A DNA stretch of 64,000 nucleotides from Episyrphus balteatus (GCF_945859705.1 NC_079134.1:68692625-68756624); one strand, 5' to 3'. Counted from the first letter of the stretch, positions 20,790 through 32,541 are shown. Notes: generated by a model not told the origin, from the letters alone. Made by a program: numbers and translations.

Positions 20790-22490
20790 ACAATTACTAC
20801 TTAGAATCATTTTTATTAATATTTTAAAATTTGATTGCATTATAAATTATAATCATTAACACTCTTCCGCAACCGGACCAAAAAATGACTTAGATGTTTT
20901 AAACTTGAATAAATCAACTTTTTCAATATGATTTTTCATAAAATATCTTAAAAAAATCCTAATAAATTATTTTAACTTCTTTTTAGTTTATTTTTCTCTT
21001 CTGAAAGCAGCGTATGCGGTAGAGTATTAATAAAATTTGAATAGAATGACTTTTTAAGGACTTTTAAGCGTTGGTTTTGATCATTTATAGCGTTTGATAT
21101 ACTAAATTGAGAAAAAATGAAACTAGCATTACCATCTACAATCATTTTCATTAGTATTAAAAAAAGTTAAGTTTTTTTGGCATCCGCAACAAAATTTTTT
21201 CATTGAAAAATATTCTAAGTCCCAAAAAAAGTTAAGTTTTTTTGGCTTCGAAAATTTTCTAAGTCCGCAACAAAATTTTTTGTATTGAATAATGTTCTAA
21301 GTCCCAAAAGTATGTTAAGTTTCTTTAGCATCGAAAATTTTCTAAGTCCAAACAAATTTGTTTGTCTTTGAAAAATATTCGAAGTCCCAAAAAAAAAAAT
21401 TAATTTTTTTTGGGACTTCGAATATTTTTCAATGTAAATTTTTTTTTGGGACTAAGAATATTTTTCAATGCAAAAAATTTTGTAGGGGACTTAGAAAATT
21501 TTCGATGCCAAAAAAACTTTACATACTTTTGAGACTTAGAATTTTTTTCAATGAAATTTTTTTTTGAAAATTTCTTTGTACTGATAAGTACTGATAAGTA
21601 GAGTATTAATAAAATTTGAATAGAATGACTTTTTAAGGACTTTTAAGCGTTGGTTTTGATCATTTATAGCGTTTGATATACTAAATTGAGAAAAAATGAA
21701 ACTAGCATTACCATCTACAATCATTTTCATTAGTATTTTGAAATTAACTTGCATATTATCATTAACACTCTACCGCAACCGGACCAAAAATTGTAATAGA
21801 TTTAAACTTGAATAAATTAACTTTTTCAATATTATTTTTCATAAAATATCTTGAAAAAATCCTAATAAATTATTTGAACTTCGTTTTTAGTTTATTTTTC
21901 TCTTCTAAAAGCAGCGTATGCGGTAGAGTATTAATAAAATTTGAATAGAATGACTTTTTAAGGACTTTTAAGCGTTGGTTTTGATCATTTATAGCGTTTG
22001 ATATACTAAATTGAGAAAAAATGAAACTAGCATTACCATCTACAATCATTTTCATTAGTATTAAAAAAAGTTAAGTTTTTTTGGCATCCGCAACAAAATT
22101 TTTTCATTGAAAAATATTCTAAGTCCCAAAAAAAGTTAAGTTTTCTTGGCTTCGAAAATTTTCTAAGTCCGCAACAAAATTTTTTGTATTGAAAAATGTT
22201 CTAAGTCCCAAAAGTATGTTAAGTTTCTTTAGCATCGAAAATTTTCTAAGTCCAAACAAATTTGTTTGTCTTTGAAAAATATTCGAAGTCCCAAAAAAAA
22301 AAATTAATTTTTTTTGGGACTTCGAATATTTTTCAATGTAAATTTTTTTTTGGGACTTAGAATATTTTTCAATGCAAAAAATTTTGTAGGGGACTTAGAA
22401 AATTTTCGATGCCAAAAAAACTTTACATACTTTTGAGACTTAGAATTTTTTTCAATGAAATTTTTTTTGAAAATTTCTTTGTACTGATAA
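20790..22490. repeat. Tandem duplication with two long foldbacks
   Basis: A block starting at GCGGTAGAGTATTAATAAAA occurs at about 21017, 21600 and 21921. The foldback 21165-21575 recurs at 22060-22480 almost unchanged. Each foldback consists of copies of TTCTAAGTCCCAAAAAAA words, inverted about a centre of AAAAAATTAATTTTTT. The complementary pair ACTCTACCGCA / TGCGGTAGAGT brackets the unit. Confidence 0.8.
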
Positions 22491-22756
22491 CCGTGTCAAT
22501 AAAAAAAATTTACAACAGGTTCTAAACGAAATTATAACAGCAGATCCATATAAAAGTTCGTGCTTAGTTTAAATATTTTTAAGTACAATTTGTAGTTATT
22601 TTTTTACTATACCAATTGATTAGTAAAAATAAATTTATACTTAAAAATAAACTGTCATAGATTTTAGTATATGTAGCTATAAATATATAATTATTGTATC
22701 AAATTATTGTTTAAAGCCTTACTGATTTTGGTATTTCTGTGGTTGACTTTTTTCAG

Positions 22757-23367
22757 ACTATAAAGATGCGGCATTACTTTGGACTCTGCATGGATACTTT
22801 GTACCTTTCCAAAAAGTTATAAGAAAAGACAAAGATGGTGGAAAACACGTAATACGACATACCATCAAGGACTCGCAGTATTCATTCGTTTGGTTAGGCA
22901 ACACAATTCAAGCTAAAGAAGACCATATTGCCTTCCTCAACAAAATGGGTGAGAATATCCACCCACCAAATAAAAAATGTATGTATGTACAAATGCTCTA
23001 GTTTTGGTAAATGAGATCATAAAATCTCAATTCTTATATTATTTTGATTCAAATTTTCCTTAATTTCACTATTTATAATTTGTTTCACTTTTTTATCCGA
23101 AGATAAATCTACAAAATAATGTACCTAGGTAATAAAATTTTTCCTGCCATTCACTTGGTTTATTTGAACAATAAAAGAGTTAATGTAAATGTAAACACTT
23201 CTTTAATTTAACCTTGAACATTTCAGAAAGGAGAAGATTAGAGATGAAAAACCGAATGTACAGGTTTGTAAAAATTGAAAACGGCGATTCACATTAATTT
23301 TTCTTTCTTTTTCACAGATCTCGACCTAATAAATTTAGAAAGCTAAACTTTCATGACTTCTTTGTTG
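22757..23367 (+). CDS. Candidate three-exon gene fragment, unassigned
   Basis: Three open segments with matching splice sites join in one frame: 22757-22948 (acceptor TTTTTTCAG, donor GTGAG), 23227-23263 (acceptor TTTCAG, donor GTTTGT) and 23318-23367 (acceptor TTTTTCACAG, donor GTCAGT). The first encodes about 63 residues including LLWTLHGYFVPFQKVI and DSQYSFVWLGNTIQAKE; the second is Arg-rich; the third is short and basic (SRPNKFRKLNFHDFF). I do not recognise the protein. The sharp drop in AT content across the first exon and the phase agreement argue for real coding, either a host gene whose other exons lie outside or beyond repeats, or a transposon accessory gene. No promoter or stop is assigned. 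Confidence 0.4.
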
Positions 23368-23505
23368 GTCAGTTGATTTTTTTAATTTCTTGAAAAGAGA
23401 TGAGAGATGAAAAATGAAATTTGTACAAAAAAAATTGATTTCATTCGAATTCACAATGTTTTTCGAGCACTTATGACGGTGCAAGAGTTACGGAACGTAG
23501 GCCTG

Positions 23506-24010
23506 TGTTCATAAAATTAATGAACGCGTTCGTTTAATTAATGAACACGTTCATTAATTTAATGAACGCATTCATTAATTTAATGAACACATTCATTAAT
23601 TTTATGCACGACTTTTTTTTATTTTTATGAATGGTTCATTATTTTAATGAACGTGTTCATTAATTCTATGAACGGATATTTTTATTTTTTAGAACGGTTC
23701 ATTAGTTCAATGAATCCGTTCATTAATTTAATGAACGCATTTATTTTTTTTTATGAACGTATTCATAAAATCAATGAACACTGTTAATTGTTTCTACGAA
23801 CGCGTTAATTGTTTTAATGAACGATTCATTAAAATATCTTCGAAATTTCAAGTTCGAAATTTTATAAATGAAATTATGTATGGTTCATTGAATTAATGAA
23901 CGTCCATTGATTTTAATGAACGGCCGTTCATTATCTATATGAACAGGATCATTGGACAAATAATAATGAACGATACATTAATAGAATGAATATTTTCATT
24001 AATTCCATAA
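23506..24010. repeat. TGAACG/CGTTCA word array
   Basis: Irregular tandem array of AATTAATGAACACGTTCATT-type words, the same vocabulary as at 6741-8040 and 9296-9775 but a separate locus. No terminal repeats found. Confidence 0.8.
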
Positions 24011-24961
24011 TATAACTTTATATGAACTTTTTATTTGCTATAGCTTCCAGAATTGAAAAAATCTAACCTTATAAAAGCAAAATTGTTAGTTAGGCAATAT
24101 CTTATAATGAGGGTTACATACTAACAATCATATTAATTTGATCCTTTCATCACAAACTGCACATTTATTTTTCATATTTTTACTTTTGAACATCACTCCT
24201 TCAAAATATTAATTTGTATGAAAATTCAATGAAAAATAAAATAAAAGCAAGCAATTTAAGTTTTGCATGAAAATTCAATATTCCATGGTAAATATAATTC
24301 ATTTTTTGATTATTTTTGATTCTCATACGATATATAAAATATATATGCGGTTCAAAAAAATGCAAAAATTTTCCATGTGCTGCAATGGTACCATTTCAAA
24401 AGTGTTCTTTCTCGCAAAAAAAAAAACTCCCTTTGACCTGAAATTTTTTGATGAACATATTTGATTATATTTTTCTATGGTATATGAAACCTCCACAAGA
24501 AATTTTATCAACCTACCACTTTTTTTCAAGGAGTACTTGGTAATATTCTGACTCTTGCTCTTTGAGCAAAAGACAATTCATAATAAAGACAATTCATTCA
24601 TAAAGAGTCCAATAACTTTTTACATGATGGTCGAGACATTTTGGTATTGATTTTATTCGAAAATCTTAGAAAATACTTCGAAAACATGTTTCATATTATA
24701 TTAATACAAATTTTTCTTTGCCTTTACTATTATATGCAACAAATCGAGTGCAACAAAAAGAATCTTGTATCTACTCTTCCGGATGGAATACAAGGTGGCC
24801 CAATATCTCAAGATAACTCTTATATTGAGTACCACCAACGATGTTAATTTCATGCTTTTATCACAAACTGCATGATTGAACTCTTTTTTAATGCTAAGCC
24901 GCCTCACTATTAAGACTGTGGATCTCAATACAAAATGGATTGATTAAGTAAACTGCCTCAA
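24011..24961. other. AT-rich non-coding stretch
   Basis: No supported gene. GATCCTTTCATCACAAACTGCA near 24140 recurs in altered form near 24850 (ATGCTTTTATCACAAACTGC), so part of this is an old repeat. Confidence 0.4.
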
Positions 24962-24965
24962 TTAA

Positions 24966-25505
24966 CCCTTTCTGACCCAGTGTTACACTCATGTAACATA
25001 TATTTAAAAATTCGTAAAAAATATTCCATTAAATATTTTTTTAAGTTTCGATGGCTTAATTGAAAGATAATAATGCCTAGTTACTGGATTAGTACAAAAA
25101 TCTAGTCAAATATCATACTTCTTTATATTTTTTTTATCGAAAAAGGGACTGAAATTCACATTTTTGTTTTGTTTGCAAAATTTTTGTTTTTTTATATATA
25201 GTCATAATTTTGAAAAAAGATATAAAAATTGTTCATCCATAAAGTGTTTTCTTTTTTGGCTTAGAAGAAGTTACATACATTTTTGTTCTATAAAAAAATA
25301 TTTTCTCAGTTGTCCGACTTTTTTTGGTGGTCATAGGCAGTGCAAATTACTTACATGTAACATGAGAGTAACACATTAGTTTTGCTATTTATTATTTTGG
25401 AAAATAATTGTTTGCTATTCATATTTCTTAGTTGAGAGTTTTTAACACGATAATACTGAAAAAACATTTTTTAATATTGATTTTCATAGTTTGGGTTCGA
25501 GAGAG
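24966..25505. mobile_element. piggyBac-type MITE, 540 bp
   Basis: Flanked by TTAA on both sides (24962-24965, 25506-25509). Ends CCCTTTCTGACCC and, inverted, CTCTCTCGAACCC. Just inside are inverted GTGTTACACTCATGTAAC and GTTACATGAGAGTAACAC. TTAA targets with C-rich ends are the hallmark of piggyBac. No transposase. Confidence 0.6.
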
Positions 25506-25739
25506 TTAATTCCTGATCAAACACTAAAAACCATATGCTTTTATGCCTTATAGGTTATAATTTTTGAGAAAATTGAAAAACAAGAAAACAAGTTTTTTAT
25601 GAGATTTTTAATTTTTTAACTGTTTTCGATAAATTTGGCATTACATTGGCACCATTAAAAAGGTTTTCGATATATATTATATACATAGAGTAAGTTGAGA
25701 GCTTTGTGTACCTCAAAGAAAAACAATAGGTACCTTGCC

Positions 25740-27310
25740 AGGCAGGCGCGAATGTCAATAGCTTTTATTATCTATAAAGTACTTTGCCTGGCCCGCTTCG
25801 CGGGTTCTCAGGATTTAAACTTTTCTTTTTGGGTCCTCTCGTTGCTCCGCTTAGGGTTTGTATAGTCGTCCGGCAGGCGCCAATGTAAACAGTTTTTTAG
25901 GTAAACAAAACAGTACCTTGCCTTCGCGGGTTCTCAGGATTTAAACTTTACTTTTTGGACCCTCTGTCCCGCTCACGCAACTTCGTTCCTCCGCTTAGGA
26001 TATGTAAAGTCGTCTGGTAGGCGCCAATGTCAGCAGTTTTTTTGGTAAACAGTAACTTGCAGCTTCGCGGGTTCTCAGGATCTTAACTTTAGTTATTGGA
26101 TCCTCTGTCCCGCTCACGCAACTTCGTTGCTCCGCTTATAGTAGGAGATCTCGCCATAGGACGACCTACCCTCATCGTTATACCAGTTAAGAGTTATATT
26201 TTCTGAAAGGTAGTGTCTAAGGAAATAAATTGCACATGGGTTGCCTAGCGATTTCCGTCAAGGCATAGGGTTGCCAGGCCTTAAAGTTTATTTTTCCGTA
26301 TTTTTGAATACGCGACCCTGCTTATATGGCAAGCCAAAGAGTTATAAAAAAAATATTATGTCATAGGACATTTAATTTGAAAATTTTAATTTTCAGGATT
26401 TTTTAAAATTTGAAGTTTGAGTAGGGTAAACAAAGGTGAATTTAGAAAATGGGCAAAAATCTATTTTCTAAACAAAACGTGATAGAAATAAAATTAAAAT
26501 TGGAATCGATAGATATTATAAAAATATGAAAGCCACACATACAAATAATAAATGTAAAAAAATCTACAACTCGAGATATAGTCTTTTTTAAGTCATGACA
26601 CTCCAATTCGATATTTGAGAAATAATTCACCAAAAATCAGAATGAAAGATTTTTTAAATAATTTTTATTTGATAAGTTAGAAAAAATAAAATAACTTGAC
26701 ACGTATCTGTCAAATTTTTAATTTAACTTACCGTTTTCGCGGAGGGGTTTTTTGAAAAGGTACTTATTTTCGTATTTCAATATATTAAAGGAAAAAATCC
26801 CGTCATAGGACGACCTATCCACATCTTTATACCATTTGAAAGCTATATTTTCCTAAGGGTAGTGTCTAAAGAAACAGTTTGCACCTGGGTTGCCTGGCGA
26901 CATCCTGTCAAGGCATAGGGTTGCCTTGACAGGCAACCCTATGTTCATACCCTATGCCTTGACAGGATATCGCTAGACAACCCATGTGCAATTTATTTCC
27001 TTAGACACTACCTTTCAGAAAATATAACTCTCAACTGGTACCTATAACGAGAGGGTAGGTCGTCCTATGGGGGGATCTTAGACTATTAGGGTATGTATGG
27101 TCGTATTGCAGGCGCCAATGTCAACAGTTTTTTAAGGTAAACCGTACCTTTCCTGGCCCGCTTCGCGGGTTCTCAGGATCTTAACTTTATTTTTTGGCCC
27201 CTGTCCCGCTCACGCAACTTCGTTGCTGAGCTTAGGGTATCTAAAATTCCAGGCAGGCGCCAATGCCAACATCGTTTTATTAAAAGTATTTTGCCTGGTC
27301 CCCTTCACCA
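25740..27310. repeat. GC-rich repeat cluster with inverted core
   Basis: At least five copies of a module containing GGCAGGCGCCAATGTCAACA, CCCGCTTCGCGGGTTCTCAG, CCTCTGTCCCGCTCACGCAA and TTCGTTGCTCCGCTTAG, spaced about 150 bp (25740, 25870, 26020, 27095, 27250). Between them three copies of a second module (CATAGGACGACCTACCC, CACTACC, GCATAGGGTTGCC) lie at 26141-26280 and 26795-27080, the last two forming a palindrome centred near 26930. No coding potential. Base composition is strikingly unlike the surroundings. Confidence 0.8.
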
Positions 27311-27404
27311 GAAAAGTAACAATAACATCATTAAAACACGTGCAATAAAATTCCTTCTTAAAAAAAAAGTAGTTTTCTAACAAATAGTTTTTAGCATTTG
27401 ATTA

Positions 27405-28689
27405 CACTGAACCAAGTCCTTACGTAAATACAACGAAAAAATTCGTTAAGCCAACAAAAATTTAATTAATTTTCAGCCGATGAAAAATTTAATTGGCTCA
27501 ACGAAATGGTTTTCATACGTTAATGAAGAACTTCATCAATTAACCAAAACTTTCGTATTTTAATGAAATTTTTGATCGAGAATTAATGAATTTATACATC
27601 ACTTTACGAATTTTTTTCATCAATTAACTTTAATTTTTCGTAAATTTTAATTAAATTACGAAATTACTTTTCGTTGTATTAATTATTCTTTTAGTAGATT
27701 ATTCTTACATTCTTTTCGTAGAATTACGAATTTTTCGTTAACCTACGAATTTTTTCATTCATTTTTCTTCTTATATTTAATTGGACTTGTTTAATCATTG
27801 ATTTAATATAGCTTTTTATGGCCTTTAGTCCAAACAAAAAATTGGCGTTTGTCCCGGTGGAACTCACTTGCACTCATCAGTTGACTGACTTATCGTGAGA
27901 CACCTTGTCAATACGCAAATATTGTTAATATTCAGCTCAACTTACATAGATTTTAAAACAAAAACCTAATGTGAACTATATCCAGCAAGATTAATGGTCC
28001 TATTCTGTTATTCGACTCACGTGAAAGTCTTAAATAAGAAGCCTTTAAATGGTGGTTAAAATTAAATTTAAGCAATTTTTTTTTCCTTAGAATTTCTAAG
28101 ATAGCTGGACACATCGCTTTGCTTTCGAAAAGTTGAGATTTTTCAAAGCCTGTTTGACGTGATAAAGGAATGAAATCTTTCGATTCACGTGAATCGAATA
28201 GCAGAATAGGGCTGTAAGTTTTTCATCATTAAAACAGAATGCACCCCAGTCTAGGTTTTTTTTTTTTTTGTAAGGTAACGATTTTTTTTCGTTAAATGAT
28301 GTATTTTTTCATAAGCCGATGAAGAATTTTAATAAGACAATTATTTATTTTCATAAACTTATAAAGGTTTTCGTTAGTTAATGTTGAATTTCATAAGTTA
28401 ATGAATTTTTTCGTTACTTAATTAAAATTTTGTAAGCTAAATATCTTATTTTTATTCTTTAAAATGAGTATGAAATTTTTCGTTAAGTGATGAATCTTTT
28501 CATTAAATTGGATTTTTTGGCACTAAATAGGGAGAAAAAGTGTATGAAACGTTTTCATTAATTTATGAAGGTTTTCATATTACGAAAAATTACATATTTT
28601 TGTTGAGCCAACGAAAGTTTCGTTGGGCCAACGAAAATGTAGTGTATGAAACGATTTTCGTAATTTTACGAAATTTATTATTTTCAGTG
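27405..28689. mobile_element. CACTGAA-ended element filled with TTCGTTAA words
   Basis: Begins CACTGAACCAAGTCC and ends, inverted, CACTGAAAATAATAAA; flanked by TA on each side. The interior is dominated by ACGAAAATTT / TTCGTTAATT / ACTTAATGAA words in both orientations. No frame. Same end type as 6741 and 19446-19845. Confidence 0.65.
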
Positions 28690-29032
28690 TAGAAACCAAT
28701 TAAGGCAATTTATTTTACTAGAAAATTTTATATTGAAATCCACAGTCCTCAACAAAAATTGTATTAAATGTAATTTTTTAACATTTTTTCCCAAATTTTA
28801 ACTTTGAAATCGATTATTTAAAAAACTATTGATTGAAATAACTTGATTTAAAAAATAAAATAAAGTGTAATATTTTGGCTTTTGAAAAATGTATCATTCA
28901 TAACTGTTGGTGTTGCCGTCATTTTTAAATATTTTTTTTTTATTTTTTTATTTTGAGTCATTTTTTAGAAAATTGTCCCTCCCTCCTAAACGGGGGGAGA
29001 TAGAGGGGGGCTCCTATAGTAAAAAATGCTCG
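28690..29032. other. AT-rich non-coding stretch
   Basis: No gene. A short purine run CGGGGGGAGATAGAGGGGGG lies near 28995. Confidence 0.4.
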
Positions 29033-29034
29033 TA

Positions 29035-29638
29035 CAGTAGATGACGGATATAAGAAAGTCTCATATAAGAAAAACACGCATATAAGACAGACATTTCAAA
29101 ACACCATGCACATTCTCATTAAATTGGGTGTTAAATTTATCTCATATAAGAAAAACGTTTAAAAGAAAAACACTGATATAAGAAACCTATTCTGATATAA
29201 AATCTCATTCACTACATAGAAATTTAAACGTCTATAAGAAAGTCTCCAGTATATAAACATGCAAATGATGCAAAGTGTAATTCCATAAAATTTCTAAATC
29301 CAGCCTCATTGAGTTGCCAAAAAATTGACAAACTGAGGATGAGCAAGAAAGAAAAAAACGCCCACACATTGTTTGTGTTCGTTTGTTGTGGTTCAAAAAT
29401 GTCATCTAAGAAAAGAAATACATTTTCTATAAAAACGAAACAAATATGCTATGACTTATAATAGAAATTTTATTTCTTATATGCAATTTGTATTTACATA
29501 AGAAAATTTCTTTCTTATATATATTTTATTTATATAAGAAATTTTCTTTCTCATATACACTTTTTTTCTATAAGAAAACACGGATATAAGAAAGGAATTC
29601 TCTGGTTTTTTGGACTTTCTTATATCCGTCATCTACTG
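29035..29638. mobile_element. 604-bp MITE with ATATAAGAAA interior
   Basis: Perfect inverted ends of about 26 bp beginning CAGTAGATGACGGATATAAG, flanked by TA. The interior contains a dozen or more copies of ATATAAGAAA or its complement, a word that is part of the terminal repeat. Confidence 0.88.
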
Positions 29639-29639
29639 T

Positions 29640-30191
29640 ATTTAACTCCCCTACAAAAATCCGTTACTAATTTTCACCGCCTTAGTTAACGTACTATCTC
29701 CACCCAAACACATTCCATGAAAAAATTTTGTCATAAGGTAATTTTGAATAAAATAACAAATTAGGAAACGTTCCTTCATAGCCTTTTCCGGGATTTGTAA
29801 CCAATTTACAACAATAGAATTCACGAACAAATCGGTTGAATAAGTTAATTGGATGAAAATAAACTGTTATATTATGAGATTTAGAAAATCAATTGAACGT
29901 GAAATGAAGCATCGATGAGATATGTAATTAATTTATGACTCACAAGTCGGCGATTTGGAAAAAAAAATTGAAAACTACGACGATCTGCAAGGAATGCCTT
30001 GCAAAATAAGGAAAATGATGTGACAATATCATTTGTAAAACGCTAAAAAGCCTATTATAGGCTCAATAACTTTGATTTCTAGCGATTCGCAACTCATAAT
30101 AGGGCCATATACAATTGCAATTCTATTTTCATACATACATATGTACCCTTTATTTTAAATATATTAAGCTGGCACATATTTTATATTTTAG
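29640..30191. other. Non-coding DNA upstream of ABCG exon (probably intron)
   Basis: No frame. Ends in a pyrimidine-rich stretch and the acceptor ATTTTAG used by the exon at 30192. Contains TACATACATATGTACCC, a word common in fly introns. Confidence 0.5.
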
Positions 30192-30448
30192 TTCCCTTAG
30201 AGTTTCCAATTGTGACTAGAGAGCATTTTAATAGATGGTATTCACTACGTGCCTACTACATAGCATTTACGCTTGCAGACATTCCTATTCAAATTATATG
30301 CACATCAGTGTTTATTGTGATTTCTTATACTCTTACTGGTCAGCCTATAGATATAACACGAATATCACTTTTTGGATTGATCACGTTTTTAACTGCTTTG
30401 GTTGCTCAAAGTATTGGACTTGCTGTTGGAGCTTCTCTTAGTATAAAG
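30192..30448 (+). CDS. ABCG transporter, penultimate exon
   Basis: A 257-bp exon between acceptor ATTTTAG and donor GTAATA, starting with the last two bases of a codon and ending in phase 0. It encodes PLEFPIVTREHFNRWYSLRA, a block characteristic of insect ABCG (white/ABCG1-4-like) half transporters, then two hydrophobic helices (about YYIAFTLADIPIQIICTSVF and LFGLITFLTALVAQSIGLAV) forming part of the membrane domain. ABCG half transporters dimerise and move lipids or sterol-like molecules across membranes; the substrate here cannot be told. Upstream exons with the ATP-binding cassette are not in this window or not recognisable. Confidence 0.88.
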
Positions 30449-32106
30449 GTAATAATAACAATATATATTATATTTGTATATATATACTAGGGTGGGTCAA
30501 AAAAATCGAAATTCTTGTTTTTGATTTGGTACTCCGAAAAATCGATTGCTAGACACCTCTAGAATATACACACCAAATATGAGCTCTTAACATTAATGGG
30601 AAGGTCCTCCGCTTTTAAATTTTCCATTTTTGCATCAAGCTTCTACAAAAAAAAATTATTTTTTTTATAAATCGACGTTTTTGCAAATTTCTTTGCTTAT
30701 TCTTGTAGGAAATTGAACGCTCTACAAAAAAGACTTCATACTCTTTTTTCGTTTATCTAACCGTTTAGTAGATATTTGAGATCCAAAAATCGAGAAAATC
30801 TTTAAAAATTCGTTTTTTTGTTCATAATTTTGTAACAAATTGAAAAGTTATAATAATCAAACGCGCATGACATATTCTTGTAGGAAACAGATTGCTCCAC
30901 AAAAAAGGTCTTAATAATTTTTTTCAATAATCTTACCATTCTAAAGATATTCGAGGTCAAAGTTAAAAAAAAAATATGAAAACATTTTTTACTTTTCAAA
31001 ATTTTCTAATTCACTGAAAATTCAATATTTTCAAATTAGCAAGATGTTTTCTTGTAGGGACTTAAACGTTCTATAAAAAGTTTCTTGGCAGCAAATTAAT
31101 TGCTTTAACCGTTAAGAAGATTGCTAGACACCTCTAGCATATACTCACCAAATATGAGCTCTTTATCTTAATGGGAAGTTCCTCCGCTTTTCAATTTTCC
31201 ATTTTTACATTAAGCTTCTACCAAAAAAAAAAATAATTTTTTTATTAATTGACTTTTTAGCCAATTTTTTTACATATTCTTTTAGAAAATTGAAAGCTCT
31301 ACAAAAAAGGTTAAATACACTTTTTTGAATTATCTAACCGTTTAGTAGATATTTGAGGTCCAAAAATCGAGAAAATATTTAAAAATTCGTTTTTTGTTCT
31401 TAATTTTGTAACAAATTGAAAAATTATAATAATCAAACGTGCATGACATATTCTTGTAGGAAACAGATTGTTCCACAAGAAAGGTCTTAATAATTTTCTT
31501 CAATAATCTAACCATTCTAAAGATATTCGAGGTCAAAGTTAAAAAAAAATATGAAAACATTTTTTATTTTTCAAAATTTTCCAATTCACTGAAAATTCAA
31601 TATTTTCAAATTAGCAAGATGTTTTCTTCTAGGGGCTTAAACGTTATATAAAAAGTTTCTTGGCAGCAAATTAATTGCTTTAACCGTTAAGAAGATATTC
31701 GTATCCAAACCAATGCCCACTGATTTCAATAGTTTTCTTATGACAAGTATGCATTGTGATTTGGACCTCAAATATCTACTAAACGGTTAGATAATTCAAA
31801 AAAGTGTATTTAACCTTTTTTGTAGAGCGTTTAGTTTTCTACAAGAATATGTAAAAAAATTGGCTAAAAAGTCAATTAATATAAAAATTATTTTTTTTTG
31901 TAGAAGCTTGATGTAAAAATTGAAAATTGAAAAGCGGAGGACCTTCCCATTAAGATAAAGAGCTCATGTTTGGTGAGTATATGCTAGAGTTGTCTAGCAA
32001 TCGAGTTTTCGAAGTACCAAATTAAAAAAACCAATTTCCATTTTTTTGACCCACCCTAATATATACATATGTTCTTATTTCAAATTAAAAAGGTATTATT
32101 TTTTAG
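30449..32106 (+). other. ABCG intron containing a foldback element
   Basis: A 1658-bp intron, nearly all of it (30490-32056) a foldback element. Donor GTAATAATA and acceptor TATTTTTTAG are intact. Without the element the intron would be about 90 bp, a typical fly size. Confidence 0.85.
30490..32056. mobile_element. Intronic foldback element (GGGTGGGTCAAAAAAAT ends)
   Basis: Ends GGGTGGGTCAAAAAAAT inverted at both sides with arms of more than 200 bp, flanked by TA. The left half also holds a direct internal repeat: the block beginning GATTGCTAGACACCTCTAG at about 30543 returns at 31124 (period about 580 bp). No coding capacity. Confidence 0.88.
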
Positions 32107-32451
32107 TATGGAGCAATACTTGGACCGCTATTTATATGTCCATTTTTGGCGTTTTCTGGCTTTTTTCTGCGGCAGAACGATGCTCAAGAATGGCTCAAAT
32201 GGATTTTTAGCATATCATTTCTTAAATACGGTCTTGAAGGAGCTTCGTTGGCTATTTTCGGATTCAATCGACCAAAAATGGATTGCCATAAAATATATTG
32301 TCATTATGCTAGACCAAAAACATTTTTAAAAAATATTGGAATGGAAAATGGAAACTTTGGAACTGCCGCAATATTCTTGTTAGTTCTGTTTCTTGGGCTT
32401 AGAATACTCGCGTTTTATATAATATCATTTAGAATAAGAATATTTCGTTAA
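32107..32451 (+). CDS. ABCG transporter, last exon (C-terminus)
   Basis: Starts in phase 0 after the acceptor TTTTTTAG, so it joins the exon at 30192-30448 without a shift; 114 codons to TAA. It encodes the final membrane part: AILGPLFICPFLAFSGFFL (helix 5), LKWIFSISFLKYGLEGASLA, a cysteine-bearing extracellular loop (MDCHKIYCHY, two Cys as in relatives), then helix 6 GTAAIFLLVLFLGLRILAFY and a short basic tail RIRIFR. The layout and length fit ABCG C-termini. The frame is intact, so the gene is probably functional. The 3' UTR is invaded by LTR DNA about 50 bp after the stop. Confidence 0.9.
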   Translation, partial: YGAILGPLFICPFLAFSGFFLRQNDAQEWLKWIFSISFLKYGLEGASLAIFGFNRPKMDCHKIYCHYARPKTFLKNIGMENGNFGTAAIFLLVLFLGLRILAFYIISFRIRIFR

Positions 32452-32535
32452 ACAAAAATCGCTTTTATAAATTATTTAACACAAAAATATAATTTTTGTC
32501 ATAAGTTACAACTGTCAATCTACTACATTATTGAA

Positions 32536-32541
32536 AATAAA
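32536..32541 (+). promoter_or_regulatory. AATAAA polyadenylation signal within the LTR
   Basis: First canonical AATAAA after the ABCG stop, 85 bases downstream and inside LTR sequence, so it could end both the ABCG transcript and LTR transcripts. Inferred from position only. Confidence 0.4.

Noticed and set aside
25740..26140. Bacterial contamination, because of CCCGCTTCGCGGG and high GC.
   Set aside because: Modules are tandem and interspersed with fly-like AT-rich DNA, and no bacterial genes are present. Kept as an unexplained repeat.
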